A stretch of 64,000 bases of DNA from Leadbettera azotonutricia ZAS-9 (GCF_000214355.1 NC_015577.1:3215389-3279388), one strand, 5' to 3'. Counted from the stretch's first letter, positions 17,963-25,484 are shown. Made by a program: numbers and translations. The notes: generated by a model from the letters alone, not told the origin.

Positions 17963-18061
17963 ATAATATTTTTGCAATGTTTTCAAACAAATTTTAGGGC
18001 AAATGGTACATAACAATTAGCTGTATTCATTGACATCTGTGGATCATTCTTTTTTTGGATA

Positions 18062-18141
18062 AAATAGCAAATATTTCCGACTACGCTCAACTGCGCACTT
18101 TTTAAAAAAATGCGCAGTTAAGCGTAGTCATTCTGCTATTT
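18062..18141. repeat. Long imperfect inverted repeat (about 80 bp)
   Basis: A 19-bp arm GACTACGCTCAACTGCGCA (18079-18097) pairs with 18111-18129 with one mismatch around a T/A-rich loop. An outer arm AAATAGCA pairs with TGCTATTT (18134-18141). The structure lies in gene-free DNA between the IS21 relic and the terminator of the next gene. It could be a small repeat element or a strong hairpin of a lost transcript. Confidence 0.7.
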
Positions 18142-18223
18142 ATATTTTATAAATTTATTACTCCTATTAACAATAAATGTTCCATTGTATATTATTACAG
18201 GAATGAGCGTGCCGTAGCATAAA

Positions 18224-18257
18224 AAAAACCTCATGCAAATCCTTGCATGAGGTTTTT
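18224..18257 (-). terminator. Bidirectional terminator after the outer-membrane protein gene
   Basis: AAAAACCTCATGCAA (18224-18238) pairs perfectly with 18243-18257 around a 4-nt loop, with A and T runs on the two sides. On the minus strand it lies 21 bp after the stop of the 18279 gene. Confidence 0.88.
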
Positions 18258-18278
18258 CTTTAGAAGGTGCTTCTTTAA

Positions 18279-18821
18279 TTAGAATGCATATCCCATGCCG
18301 AAGGCAACAACAAAATTGACTCCAACTTTAAACTCGCCATTTCCCGCGTATGTAAATCCCGATGTAGAATAGTCTTTTTTACCGAGAACTATGGGAATAC
18401 CTATTTTCGGTTCAATAAAGAAACCGCCGGGACTTCCTACGTCAATTTTCCAGCCAATACCCGGATCAACTAAAAATCCGCTGGTTGAATATACCCAGGA
18501 ATATGTATACCCACCAGCGTCAACATCTTCAGTGCCTGTTATTGTTCCAAATCCTAAACCGAGTTTAGCATAAAAAACACCCTTAAAAGGATAAAATTTT
18601 GCGTTTGCTTCTACTGCAAAACTGTTCCAAAAAAAGAAAAGTGAATTGTAGTATACTTCACCCCCGACTGAAATTGAAGGCGTAAGAACCCTTTCATATC
18701 CAACACCAGCACCGAGTAGGCCGATTTGCCCGGAAATCCAATTGTTTTGCGCACTCGCAGTGCCTACACCCATAACTGCCAGCAACACGCTGAGCATGAT
18801 GATAAACTTGTAGTTTTTCAT
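18279..18821 (-). CDS. Small outer-membrane beta-barrel-like protein
   Basis: This 180-residue protein has a signal peptide (MKNYKFIIMLSVLLAVMGVGTASA-QNN). It then has alternating glycine- and aromatic-rich strands such as GQIGLLGAGVGYERVL and YAKLGLGFGTITG, and ends in MGYAF with a terminal Phe, as outer-membrane barrels do. It resembles the OmpA/OprF-like small barrel families without a recognisable peptidoglycan domain. It has its own promoter and terminator and is a single-gene unit. No enzymatic role is apparent; a structural or porin-like role is inferred. Confidence 0.75.
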   Translation of the reverse strand: MKNYKFIIMLSVLLAVMGVGTASAQNNWISGQIGLLGAGVGYERVLTPSISVGGEVYYNSLFFFWNSFAVEANAKFYPFKGVFYAKLGLGFGTITGTEDVDAGGYTYSWVYSTSGFLVDPGIGWKIDVGSPGGFFIEPKIGIPIVLGKKDYSTSGFTYAGNGEFKVGVNFVVAFGMGYAF

Positions 18822-18842
18822 AAACTACCCCCTTTAATAATT

Positions 18843-18874
18843 TTGGGGTTATGTTTTGCAACACACAACCCCCA
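18843..18874 (-). promoter_or_regulatory. 5' leader hairpin of the 18279 gene
   Basis: Inverted repeats GGGGTT...AACCCC with inner TGTT/AACA fold the leader just upstream of the start codon region. It could stabilise the mRNA or affect translation. It lies within the 337-bp gene-free interval 18822-19158, which otherwise holds only the promoter and the next operon's terminator. Confidence 0.4.
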
Positions 18875-18894
18875 GCGACACTTCACCATCTCTC

Positions 18895-18924
18895 TTTATA
18901 GTCTCTAAATGAGATGGTTGTCAA
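18895..18924 (-). promoter_or_regulatory. Promoter of the 18279 outer-membrane protein gene
   Basis: On the minus strand TTGACA (complement of 18919-18924) and TATAAA (complement of 18895-18900) are separated by 18 bp. A dyad CCATCTC...GAGATGG (about 18887-18917) overlaps it and could be an operator. Confidence 0.6.
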
Positions 18925-19037
18925 TAGGACGGATCGGAGGAGGTACAATGTTTATACTATAGATTAAATTCGATAATGCGATTCTGATAAATGATGAAGA
19001 TGCATAAGCAAAAAAGATGCCGTAAAAACAAAAAGAA

Positions 19038-19066
19038 GGGGCTGCCCTTTCTTCATGGACAGCCCC
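19038..19066 (-). terminator. Terminator of the amt-PII operon
   Basis: GGGGCTG (19038-19044) pairs with CAGCCCC (19060-19066). On the minus strand it is followed by CTTCTTTTTGTTTTT. It lies about 90 bp after the PII stop. Confidence 0.75.
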
Positions 19067-19158
19067 AATTTTTAACTCCGGGTTTCAGATATACTGCACG
19101 TCACCGGAACCCGCTCCTTTTTTTGCCTCTTTATAAATTCTTATATTGAGGACTTTGT

Positions 19159-19500
19159 TTAACCGATAGCTGCTGAGCCGGTTTCACCGGTTCTGATTCG
19201 TATGCACTCCTCGACGGGTAGTACGAAGATTTTTCCATCCCCGATTTCCCCGCTGCGGGCGCCCCGGATAATGGCATCGATGGTGGGTTTGACAAAGTTG
19301 TCATTCACCGCGATTTCGATGCGTACCTTTTTAAGAAGGTTAACTTCCAATTCTACGCCCCGGTACTGTTCGGTATAACCCTTCTGCTGTCCGCAGCCCA
19401 TAGCATTGGTTACTGAAATCTTGAAAACTTCAGCCTTAAAAAGTTCCTGTTTTACCTCATTCAGCATATGAGGCTGTACGTACGCAATAATTAATTTCAT
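19159..19500 (-). CDS. glnK: PII nitrogen regulatory protein (GlnB/GlnK type)
   Basis: This 113-residue protein is the trimeric PII signal sensor that binds ATP/ADP and 2-oxoglutarate. It typically plugs the Amt channel when nitrogen is plentiful. The T-loop core [11 protein letters not shown] is at residues 41-51, and the C-terminal signature [20 protein letters not shown] is present. Position 51, the uridylylated Tyr in enterobacterial PII, is Leu here, while Tyr46 is kept. Control by uridylylation at the usual site is therefore not possible. The gene is 12 bp downstream of amt and shares its sigma-54 promoter; the linkage favours the GlnK name. Confidence 0.95.
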   Translation of the reverse strand: MKLIIAYVQPHMLNEVKQELFKAEVFKISVTNAMGCGQQKGYTEQYRGVELEVNLLKKVRIEIAVNDNFVKPTIDAIIRGARSGEIGDGKIFVLPVEECIRIRTGETGSAAIG

Positions 19501-19512
19501 TCTTCTGCCTCC

Positions 19513-20874
19513 TTACATGTTGCTGAAGATCTGGAAGCCCGTGTAGGCTTCTGATTTGTGTTCGGAAAGGTCAAGACCTACCATTTCTTCCTTGGGGCTG
19601 ACCCTGAGACCGACAACGGCCTTGATTGCCAAGAAGAGGATGAGGCTTGTGATAGCTGCCCATGCGCCGACAGATACAACGCCTACTGCCTGAATACCAA
19701 GCTGGGCAAAACCGCCGCCATGGAGAATGCCGACAACGCCGTCATCAGGAGCATTTGCCCAGATACCTACAGCCAAGGTTCCGAAAATACCGCACACAAG
19801 GTGGACTGAGGCAGCGCCAACCGGGTCGTCTATCTTGAGTACCTTGTCGATGAACTCAACAGCCAGCACAACCAGCACGCCGCCGATAAGGCCGATGATG
19901 ATGGAAGCGCCAGGGCTTACAACCGCGCAAGGGGCGGTGATGGCCACGAGACCTGCAAGCAGACCGTTGAGGGTCATGGAGCAGTCGGGCTTTTTGAACC
20001 ATATCCAGGAGAAGACGAGAGCGCCAACTGCGCCGGCAGAAGCAGCCAGACAGGTAGTTACTGCAACCCGGGCGATGTTAAGACCGCTCCAGATACCGCC
20101 TTCGCCGATAGTGGCAATGCCGGTGGACGCGCCGTTAAATCCGAACCATCCGAAGAACAGCAAGAGCACACCCAAAGCCGCATAAGGGATGTTATGCCCG
20201 GGGAATGCCTTGACCGTTACCGTACCGTCAGCGCCTTTCACGTATTTTCCAATACGGGGGCCGAGAACCGCAGCGCCCATAAGAGCCGCCCAACCGCCCA
20301 CAGAGTGGACAACAGTGGAACCGGCAAAATCATGGAAGCCCAGATTGGCGAGCCAGCCGCCGCCCCAGACCCAGTGGCCCGAGATGGGGTAGATGAAGGC
20401 GGAAATAAAACAGGTGTAGATCAGATAGGACTTGAACTTGGTCCTTTCAGCCATAGCGCCCGAAACAATGGTAGCGGCAGTAGCGGCAAACACAACCTGG
20501 AAGAACCAGGATTTGTAGAAATTCCCGCTTTCCATATCCAGAAGCATTGGGCCGTTGAAGAACTGATCGGTACCAATGAGTCCTCCCGCAGAAGTCCCGT
20601 ACATGAAACCCCAGCCAACAGCCCAGTACACAATGGCTCCAAAACAGAAATCCATCACGTTTTTCATGGTGATATTGGTGGCATTTTTTGCACGAGTCAA
20701 ACCGGTCTCAACCAAGGCAAAACCAGCCTGCATAATAAAGACCAGAATGGACCCGATAAAGAGCCAAACTACATCCAGGGAAAACCCCAGAGTTTCAAGG
20801 GTCTCCTGGGCAAAGAGGGCGGCAACGCCCCCAACCCCAAGAAGCACAGCTACAATAAGCAATTTTTTTCGCAC
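19513..20874 (-). CDS. amt: Ammonium transporter Amt
   Basis: This 453-residue protein has a cleavable signal-like start (MRKKLLIVAVLLGVGGVAALFAQ) and then eleven hydrophobic segments. Amt landmarks include DVVWLFIGSILVFIMQAGFALVETG, the helix with HWVWGGGWL and FAGSTVVHSVGGW, and GLVAITAPCAVVSPGAS. The pore histidines appear in STVVHSVGG and in the later ILHGGGF segment. The start codon is GTG, supported by GGAGGA seven bases upstream. It is first in an operon with PII and has a sigma-54 promoter at 20911-20926 and paired dyads upstream. It imports ammonium under nitrogen limitation. Confidence 0.96.
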   Translation of the reverse strand: MRKKLLIVAVLLGVGGVAALFAQETLETLGFSLDVVWLFIGSILVFIMQAGFALVETGLTRAKNATNITMKNVMDFCFGAIVYWAVGWGFMYGTSAGGLIGTDQFFNGPMLLDMESGNFYKSWFFQVVFAATAATIVSGAMAERTKFKSYLIYTCFISAFIYPISGHWVWGGGWLANLGFHDFAGSTVVHSVGGWAALMGAAVLGPRIGKYVKGADGTVTVKAFPGHNIPYAALGVLLLFFGWFGFNGASTGIATIGEGGIWSGLNIARVAVTTCLAASAGAVGALVFSWIWFKKPDCSMTLNGLLAGLVAITAPCAVVSPGASIIIGLIGGVLVVLAVEFIDKVLKIDDPVGAASVHLVCGIFGTLAVGIWANAPDDGVVGILHGGGFAQLGIQAVGVVSVGAWAAITSLILFLAIKAVVGLRVSPKEEMVGLDLSEHKSEAYTGFQIFSNM

Positions 20875-20910
20875 TTTTGTATCCTCCTAAAGAATGTTAT
20901 CTATATATTT

Positions 20911-20926
20911 AGCAAAAATCGTGCCA
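20911..20926 (-). promoter_or_regulatory. Sigma-54 promoter of amt-glnK
   Basis: On the minus strand TGGCAC-N5-TTGCT matches the -24/-12 consensus exactly. TGGCAC is the complement of 20921-20926 and TTGCT of 20911-20915. The start site would be near 20901, 27 bp before the GTG of amt. Confidence 0.9.
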
Positions 20927-21106
20927 AGATCATCATAAAAAGCGACATTTATGAATAAATCGCACAAATTGTACCCAAAAGAGCAAACCAAGAGAAAATC
21001 GGCATAATTTGGAGGTCTTTGAATACAAAACGATGAGACAGATCATTACAGAAAAAAGGGGAAATTGCGAAATACCGCAAGGTTTTCAAGTTTTTCTGGA
21101 AAATTT

Positions 21107-21120
21107 CTACAATTATGTAG
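21107..21120. promoter_or_regulatory. Putative enhancer site 1 of amt (CTACA-N4-TGTAG)
   Basis: A perfect 14-bp dyad, extended by matching A/T bases on both sides (TTT...AAA). Its centre is about 212 bp upstream of the predicted amt start and 30 bp from the second copy. Confidence 0.7.
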
Positions 21121-21136
21121 AAATGGGGGAAATATC

Positions 21137-21150
21137 CTACATTCTTGTAG
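21137..21150. promoter_or_regulatory. Putative enhancer site 2 of amt, overlapping the regulator stop codon
   Basis: A perfect CTACA-N4-TGTAG dyad whose first three bases are the complement of the TAG stop of the NifA-like gene. The site thus encodes the last codons of that protein. It lies about 242 bp upstream of the predicted amt start. Confidence 0.7.
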
Positions 21151-22723
21151 CTCTATAAAGCCGCCAATTGATGCCATAATGGTGGACCCGGAGACCCATC
21201 TGTCGCTCGGTAACGCCCAAACGCCGGGCAGCAGCAGCCATGTTGCCATCGGCTATCTTCAGGGCTTCAACAATAAGCTCTTTCTCAAGCCGCGAAAGAG
21301 CCGCTTCCAGGGTGGTAGTGGGTTCGGTATTGGTAGAGGCTGCGGACTGGAGGCTTGGGGGCAGATTGTAGGAATGGACAACCGAATCCTGGGAAAGAAT
21401 AACCGCACGTTCCATGCAATTTTCAAGCTCACGGACATTGCCGGGCCAGGAATAGCTGGTGAGGAGATCGATGGCCGGAGTGGAGATGCGCTTGATGAGC
21501 TTGCCGTTCTTTTCCGCATATTTCTCGGCGAAATGATCAGCCAGAAGCACGATATCGCTTTTCCGCTCCCGCAAGGGCGGAATATGGAGGGGAAAGACAT
21601 TCAATCTATAGTAGAGATCCTCGCGGAAACGGGCGGATTTGACCTCTTCCTCCAGGTTCCGGTTGGTAGCGGCCACAAGGCGCACATCCACCTTGATAGT
21701 CTGGGTACCCCCCACCCTTTCAAGCTCCCTTTCCTGGAGTACCCTGAGGAGTTTTACCTGGATTTGCGGGGGAAGCTCGCCTATCTCGTCTAAAAATATG
21801 GTTCCCCGGTTGGCAAGCTCAAAGCGCCCCTTGCGCTGGCTCACTGCGCCGGTAAAAGCCCCTCTCTCATGGCCGAAAAGCTCGCTTTCTATGATGGACT
21901 CCGGAAGGGCAGCGCAATTTATCTTGATCAGGGGCGCCCCTACCCGCTTGGAAAGGCGGTGTATCTCGGCAGCGACCAGCTCCTTGCCGGTACCGCTCTC
22001 CCCGGTGATGAGCACCGTCGCATCGCTGGGCGAAACCTGAAGGAGCATCTCATAAAGGCTCCGCATGGATTTGTCAGTGCCGATGATGTCGCTGCCGGCA
22101 GCTATGCGACCGCCACCCTGGGCCTTTGCCGATCTATCCTCGTTCAGCCGGTCATCCGGAACCTTTTCGCTGCGGTAGCGGAACTGCTCTTCCATAATCC
22201 GTTCCCGGAGCTTGGCAGAGTCCGCTATTATAGAAGAAACCTTCTCGAGAAAGGTCTTGTCCTGGGCCATCTTTGCTGAACGATCGTCGTCCTGTATGCG
22301 CCGTTCGGCATTGAGGGTGCCGATGACCGAACCGCCCGAACGTATGGGCACGCAATAATAAGTAAGGCCAACCATGTCTTCCCTGGTACGGTTCCGGGAA
22401 CGGTTTAAAAAGTGGGTTTCCCTGGAAAGATCCGGGACGATGATGGCTATGCCCGATTCAAAGACCCTGCCAACGAGTCCTTCGCCCAGCCGGTATATGC
22501 CACGGGCTTTTTCCTCAGCCGTGAGTCCGTAGGCCTCTTCGATTTTGAGAAGCCCTGTGGCCCGGTCAAGGAGGGTTACCATGCCCCAGGTGAGGCCGGC
22601 CCTGGTTTCCATCAGGCTTAGGAGAGGCCCCAGGGCGGTTCGCAGCTCCACATGCTTGTCGAAGGTTCTAGCTATATCAAAGAGTAGCTCCAATTCCTCC
22701 ATTTCGTGGGACGAAGAATCCAT
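21137..22723 (-). CDS. NifA-like sigma-54-dependent activator (GAF, AAA+, Fis HTH)
   Basis: This 528-residue protein has an N-terminal GAF domain (about residues 20-165), a central AAA+ domain and a C-terminal Fis-type helix-turn-helix (MAAAARRLGVTERQMGLRVHHYGI, about 493-516). The AAA+ domain has Walker A GESGTGKE, the sigma-54-contacting GERGAFTGA loop and Walker B GTIFLDEIGELP. The order and the HTH sequence match NifA/AnfA rather than NtrC, which has a receiver domain. No nif genes lie in the window. Shared dyads at glnN, at amt and before this gene suggest it controls nitrogen assimilation. The start at 22723 lacks a clear ribosome site; an internal ATG at codon 8 is possible. Confidence 0.92.
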   Translation of the reverse strand: MDSSSHEMEELELLFDIARTFDKHVELRTALGPLLSLMETRAGLTWGMVTLLDRATGLLKIEEAYGLTAEEKARGIYRLGEGLVGRVFESGIAIIVPDLSRETHFLNRSRNRTREDMVGLTYYCVPIRSGGSVIGTLNAERRIQDDDRSAKMAQDKTFLEKVSSIIADSAKLRERIMEEQFRYRSEKVPDDRLNEDRSAKAQGGGRIAAGSDIIGTDKSMRSLYEMLLQVSPSDATVLITGESGTGKELVAAEIHRLSKRVGAPLIKINCAALPESIIESELFGHERGAFTGAVSQRKGRFELANRGTIFLDEIGELPPQIQVKLLRVLQERELERVGGTQTIKVDVRLVAATNRNLEEEVKSARFREDLYYRLNVFPLHIPPLRERKSDIVLLADHFAEKYAEKNGKLIKRISTPAIDLLTSYSWPGNVRELENCMERAVILSQDSVVHSYNLPPSLQSAASTNTEPTTTLEAALSRLEKELIVEALKIADGNMAAAARRLGVTERQMGLRVHHYGINWRLYRATRM

Positions 22724-22735
22724 AAAAAAAGGGTA

Positions 22736-22749
22736 CTACATTTTTGTAG
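22736..22749. promoter_or_regulatory. CTACA-N4-TGTAG dyad just upstream of the NifA-like gene
   Basis: A perfect 14-bp dyad only 12 bp before the regulator's start codon. Its half-sites and spacer are the same as those near glnN and amt. At this position binding would be expected to repress, so negative autoregulation is inferred. Confidence 0.65.
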
Positions 22750-22792
22750 GAATTGACTAGAGGGAAAATCTGTGGTATAAAGGCTGATAGAA

Positions 22793-22866
22793 GCGACACT
22801 AGCTCATCCGGATAGAGCAACGGCCTTCTAAGCCGTAGGTGGGCCGTTCGAGTCGGCCGTGTCGCA
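22793..22866 (+). tRNA. tRNA-Arg (anticodon UCU)
   Basis: This 74-nt cloverleaf has acceptor stem GCGACAC/GTGTCGC and discriminator A. The anticodon stem ACGGC/GCCGT has loop CTTCTAA, so the anticodon is TCT. The T-arm contains GTTCGAGTC. CCA is not encoded. A 10-bp hairpin GGATTTTCCC/GGGAAAATCC follows at 22869-22890. A related GGGAAAATCTGTGG copy precedes the tRNA near 22762. Confidence 0.95.
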
Positions 22867-22922
22867 AAGGATTTTCCCAAGGGAAAATCCGTGGATTGGA
22901 TATACATTTTTGTGAGGTTGCT

Positions 22923-23738
22923 ATGAAAAAAATTGTTGTTCTGCTGACTGCGATTATCATTGCGATAATTGCTGTAGCCTGCGCTACCAATCCCCTTACC
23001 GGGAAAACCACCATGGCTTTTGTAGACAATAGCCAGCTCTTCCCTTCTTCGTTCCAGCAGTACGATGAAGTCCTGAACGAGAGCCAGGTGGTTACCGGAA
23101 CTGCGGCTGCGCTTATGGTTGACCGGGTGGGCGCCAGGCTCAAGGAAGCTGCTGAAAAGTGGCTCGCTTCAGAAGGCCAAAGCAGCTACCTGGCTGGCTA
23201 CGCATGGGAATACCACCTTGTGCAGGATGATCAGGTTAATGCCTGGTGCATGCCCGGGGGAAAGATAGTGGTCTACACAGGGATACTCCCTGTTACCAAA
23301 GATGAGACCGGACTTGCGGTAGTCCTGGGGCACGAAATTTCCCATGCCCTCCTCAACCACGGCCAGCAGCGCATGAGCGCCGATGTGCTTAGCCAGTTAG
23401 GCGCTTCGGGCTTGAACATCGTGACCGGCGGAAGATCGCCGGAAACCCAGGCCCTGGCCATGACCGCTTATGGCGTAGGTTCCCAGCTTTTCGGCACCCT
23501 GCCTTTCTCAAGGAAACACGAAAGCGAGGCGGATCATTACGGCCTGCTCCTCATGGCAATTGCGGGGTACAGCCCGGACGCAGCTGTCCCCTTCTGGGAA
23601 AGGATGGCGGCCATGGGGGGCGGGGGCACGCCCGAATTCCTCAGCACCCACCCATCGGATGCTACCAGGATCAATCAACTTCGGGACTGGATCCCCGAGG
23701 CCAAGAGCAAAGCCGCCCAATTCGGTGTGAATTATTGA
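22923..23738 (+). CDS. M48-family metallopeptidase, lipoprotein
   Basis: This 271-residue zinc protease has a lipoprotein signal (MKKIVVLLTAIIIAIIAVAC, lipid Cys20). The HExxH motif is in VVLGHEISHALLNHG (about residues 134-148), and a downstream ESEADHYGL segment supplies the third zinc ligand. It resembles LoiP/YcaL and BepA-like periplasmic quality-control proteases that act on outer-membrane proteins. The start is set by the signal peptide and a GAGG site. The TSCPD gene begins directly after its stop. Confidence 0.92.
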   Translation: MKKIVVLLTAIIIAIIAVACATNPLTGKTTMAFVDNSQLFPSSFQQYDEVLNESQVVTGTAAALMVDRVGARLKEAAEKWLASEGQSSYLAGYAWEYHLVQDDQVNAWCMPGGKIVVYTGILPVTKDETGLAVVLGHEISHALLNHGQQRMSADVLSQLGASGLNIVTGGRSPETQALAMTAYGVGSQLFGTLPFSRKHESEADHYGLLLMAIAGYSPDAAVPFWERMAAMGGGGTPEFLSTHPSDATRINQLRDWIPEAKSKAAQFGVNY

Positions 23739-23739
23739 T

Positions 23740-24000
23740 ATGCACGAATTTATACCCCAGGGAACCTGTTCATCAAAAATTTTATTTGACATACAGGATG
23801 GCAAAGTCAAAAACCTTCATTTTGAAGATGGCTGCGATGGGAATCTTAAAGCCTTGTCCATATTAGCCGATGGCATGGAGGCCGGGGAACTTGTAAAAAA
23901 GCTCAAGGGCCTTGAATGCGAAGACAAAGGCACATCCTGCGCGGATCAGCTTGCGCGGGCATTGGAAAAATATTCTAATGGGGCTTTTGCTAATAGCTGA
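23740..24000 (+). CDS. TSCPD-domain protein (TIGR03905 type)
   Basis: This 86-residue protein begins MHEFIPQGTCSSKILFDIQDGKV. It has the GCDGNLKALSILADGM core and ends with a TSCADQLARAL segment, which together define the small TSCPD proteins. The domain also occurs at the C-terminus of some class II ribonucleotide reductases. Its cysteines (Cys10, Cys29, Cys67) could bind metal. The function of stand-alone members is unknown. It starts one base after the M48 peptidase stop and is probably co-transcribed with it. Confidence 0.85.
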   Translation: MHEFIPQGTCSSKILFDIQDGKVKNLHFEDGCDGNLKALSILADGMEAGELVKKLKGLECEDKGTSCADQLARALEKYSNGAFANS

Positions 24001-24049
24001 ACCGGGAATGGAAAATTCTCTGTCAGCCTCTAAAATTCGCTTCTTCTTC

Positions 24050-24078
24050 TTGACCAAGATGAGATAAAGTGTTATTTA
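24050..24078 (+). promoter_or_regulatory. Promoter of the glycine-cleavage operon
   Basis: TTGACC (24050-24055) and TATTTA (24073-24078) are separated by 17 bp. The predicted start near 24085 lies just before the riboswitch. Confidence 0.6.
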
Positions 24079-24099
24079 TGACAAATAGATTCGAATGAT

Positions 24100-24325
24100 G
24101 AATTCGGGAGAGAACAAGGGCTGTCCGGCTTGGGCCGGCGCTTCAGTCGCCGAAGGGGCAAACGCGTAAAACTCTCAGGCAAAAGTACCGAATTCTGACG
24201 AAACTCCGAAAAGCGAAGCTGTTCTATAAAGAAGCGCCGGCTTTTGAAAAAACAGCAAAGCACCGAAGAGGCAATTTCCCGTCCCACTGCGGATAAGGAA
24301 AGAATCTTTCAGGTTAAAGACGGAG
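24100..24325 (+). ncRNA. Tandem glycine riboswitch
   Basis: Two aptamers lie in tandem. Aptamer 1 (24100-24195) is closed by GAATTCGG/CCGAATTC. It contains the conserved GGGAGAG, the CGCCGAAGGGGCAA segment and CTCTCAGGCAAAAG before the closing strand. Aptamer 2 (24204-24325) is closed by CTCCG/CGGAG and contains CACCGAAGAGGCAA and the TCTTTCAGGTTAAAGAC segment. The roughly 8-nt linker between them is normal for cooperative glycine riboswitches. The position directly upstream of gcvT indicates activation by glycine. The sequence 24326-24395 is the expression platform. Confidence 0.95.
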
Positions 24326-24395
24326 CGCATGCCGGGAAACCGGGACTTGGGGCTTATGCTTCGAGGGATGCGCTGTCTGCCTGAAGGAGGCCGAA

Positions 24396-25484
24396 TTGGA
24401 AAAGAAAACTCCCTTATATCCATGGCATGAATCTCACGGAGGAAGGATAGTCCCCTTTGCGAGTTATCTTTTGCCCGTCCAGTATGAAAGCGGCGTCATA
24501 GCCGAGCACAATGCTGTCCGCGAAAAAGCCGGCCTCTTCGATGTTTCCCATATGGGTGAATTTGCCATTGCCGGCAAGGCTGCCCTCGAAGCCCTGCAGA
24601 AAATCCTCACCAACGATTTCACGAACATGGCCATAGGCCGGGTGCGCTACTCCCTGATGTGTAATGAGCAAGGCTGCATCATCGACGATCTGGTGGTCTG
24701 CAAGATGGACGAAGGCCGCTATATGCTGGTGGTCAATGCGGCCAACCGCGACAAGGATGCGGCCTGGATTAAAACCAAGCTTAAAGAAATTAAATTAGAC
24801 GGCGCTTCCTTCGAAGATGTCTCCGACAAGTTTGCGCAAATCGCCCTGCAAGGGCCTCTGGCGCCTGCCATACTCTCTTCCCTATCAAACACAATCCCCG
24901 AAAAATATTACACCCTTATCGAAAGGGGCAGTGTTGCGGGCATTGACTGCATTGTTTCCCGCACAGGCTACACCGGCGAAACAGGTTTTGAGCTCTATTG
25001 CAAGCCCGATGATGCCATTGCACTTTGGGAAAAAATCATGCAAGCAGGAAAAAATTCCGGCTTGATTCCCTGCGGCCTGGGCGCGAGGGATACCTTGCGG
25101 CTCGAGGCTTCCATGCCCCTCTATGGCCATGAAATGGACGAAACCATTACTCCCTTTGAAGCAGGGCTTGCTTCGGCAGTAAAAATGAACAAAGATTTTT
25201 TCATTGGCAAGGAAGGGCTCACGGGAAAAGAGAAGCCAGGCCGCATACGCACAGGGCTTAAAATAATAGACAGAGGAATAGCCCGGGAAAACTGCCCGGT
25301 GTCGGTCAATGGCAAAAACGTTGGAAAAACAACATCAGGGACTTTCTGCCCCCATCTCAAGGCGGCTATGGCCATGGCCCTTTTGGATACGAGTATTGCT
25401 GCTCCCGGAAATATCGTAGATGTGGATGTACGGGGCAGGATCATAAAAGCCGAAACCTGCGCCTTGCCTTTTTCTTTGATTTAA
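24396..25484 (+). CDS. gcvT: Glycine cleavage system aminomethyltransferase (T protein)
   Basis: This 362-residue enzyme transfers the methylene group from the aminomethyl-lipoyl H protein to tetrahydrofolate and releases ammonia. Visible landmarks are AGLFDVSHMGEF (about 46-57), LTNDFTNMAIGRVRYSLMCNEQGCIIDDLVV and the SRTGYTGETGFELYC segment. The start is TTG, supported by AAGGAGG five to six bases upstream. It is first of the gcvT-H-PA-PB operon controlled by the tandem glycine riboswitch. Glycine degradation would give CO2, NH3 and one-carbon units. Confidence 0.96.
   Translation: MEKKTPLYPWHESHGGRIVPFASYLLPVQYESGVIAEHNAVREKAGLFDVSHMGEFAIAGKAALEALQKILTNDFTNMAIGRVRYSLMCNEQGCIIDDLVVCKMDEGRYMLVVNAANRDKDAAWIKTKLKEIKLDGASFEDVSDKFAQIALQGPLAPAILSSLSNTIPEKYYTLIERGSVAGIDCIVSRTGYTGETGFELYCKPDDAIALWEKIMQAGKNSGLIPCGLGARDTLRLEASMPLYGHEMDETITPFEAGLASAVKMNKDFFIGKEGLTGKEKPGRIRTGLKIIDRGIARENCPVSVNGKNVGKTTSGTFCPHLKAAMAMALLDTSIAAPGNIVDVDVRGRIIKAETCALPFSLI

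Noticed and set aside
18941-18966. Micro-ORF MFIL behind a strong GGAGGAGG site near 18948
   Set aside because: It stops after four codons and has no neighbouring gene in the right direction. It is probably a scar or chance.
17086-22749. Classical NifA (TGT-N10-ACA) or NtrC enhancer sites
   Set aside because: The dyads have the order CTACA-N4-TGTAG, so the spacing and orientation do not match those consensuses.
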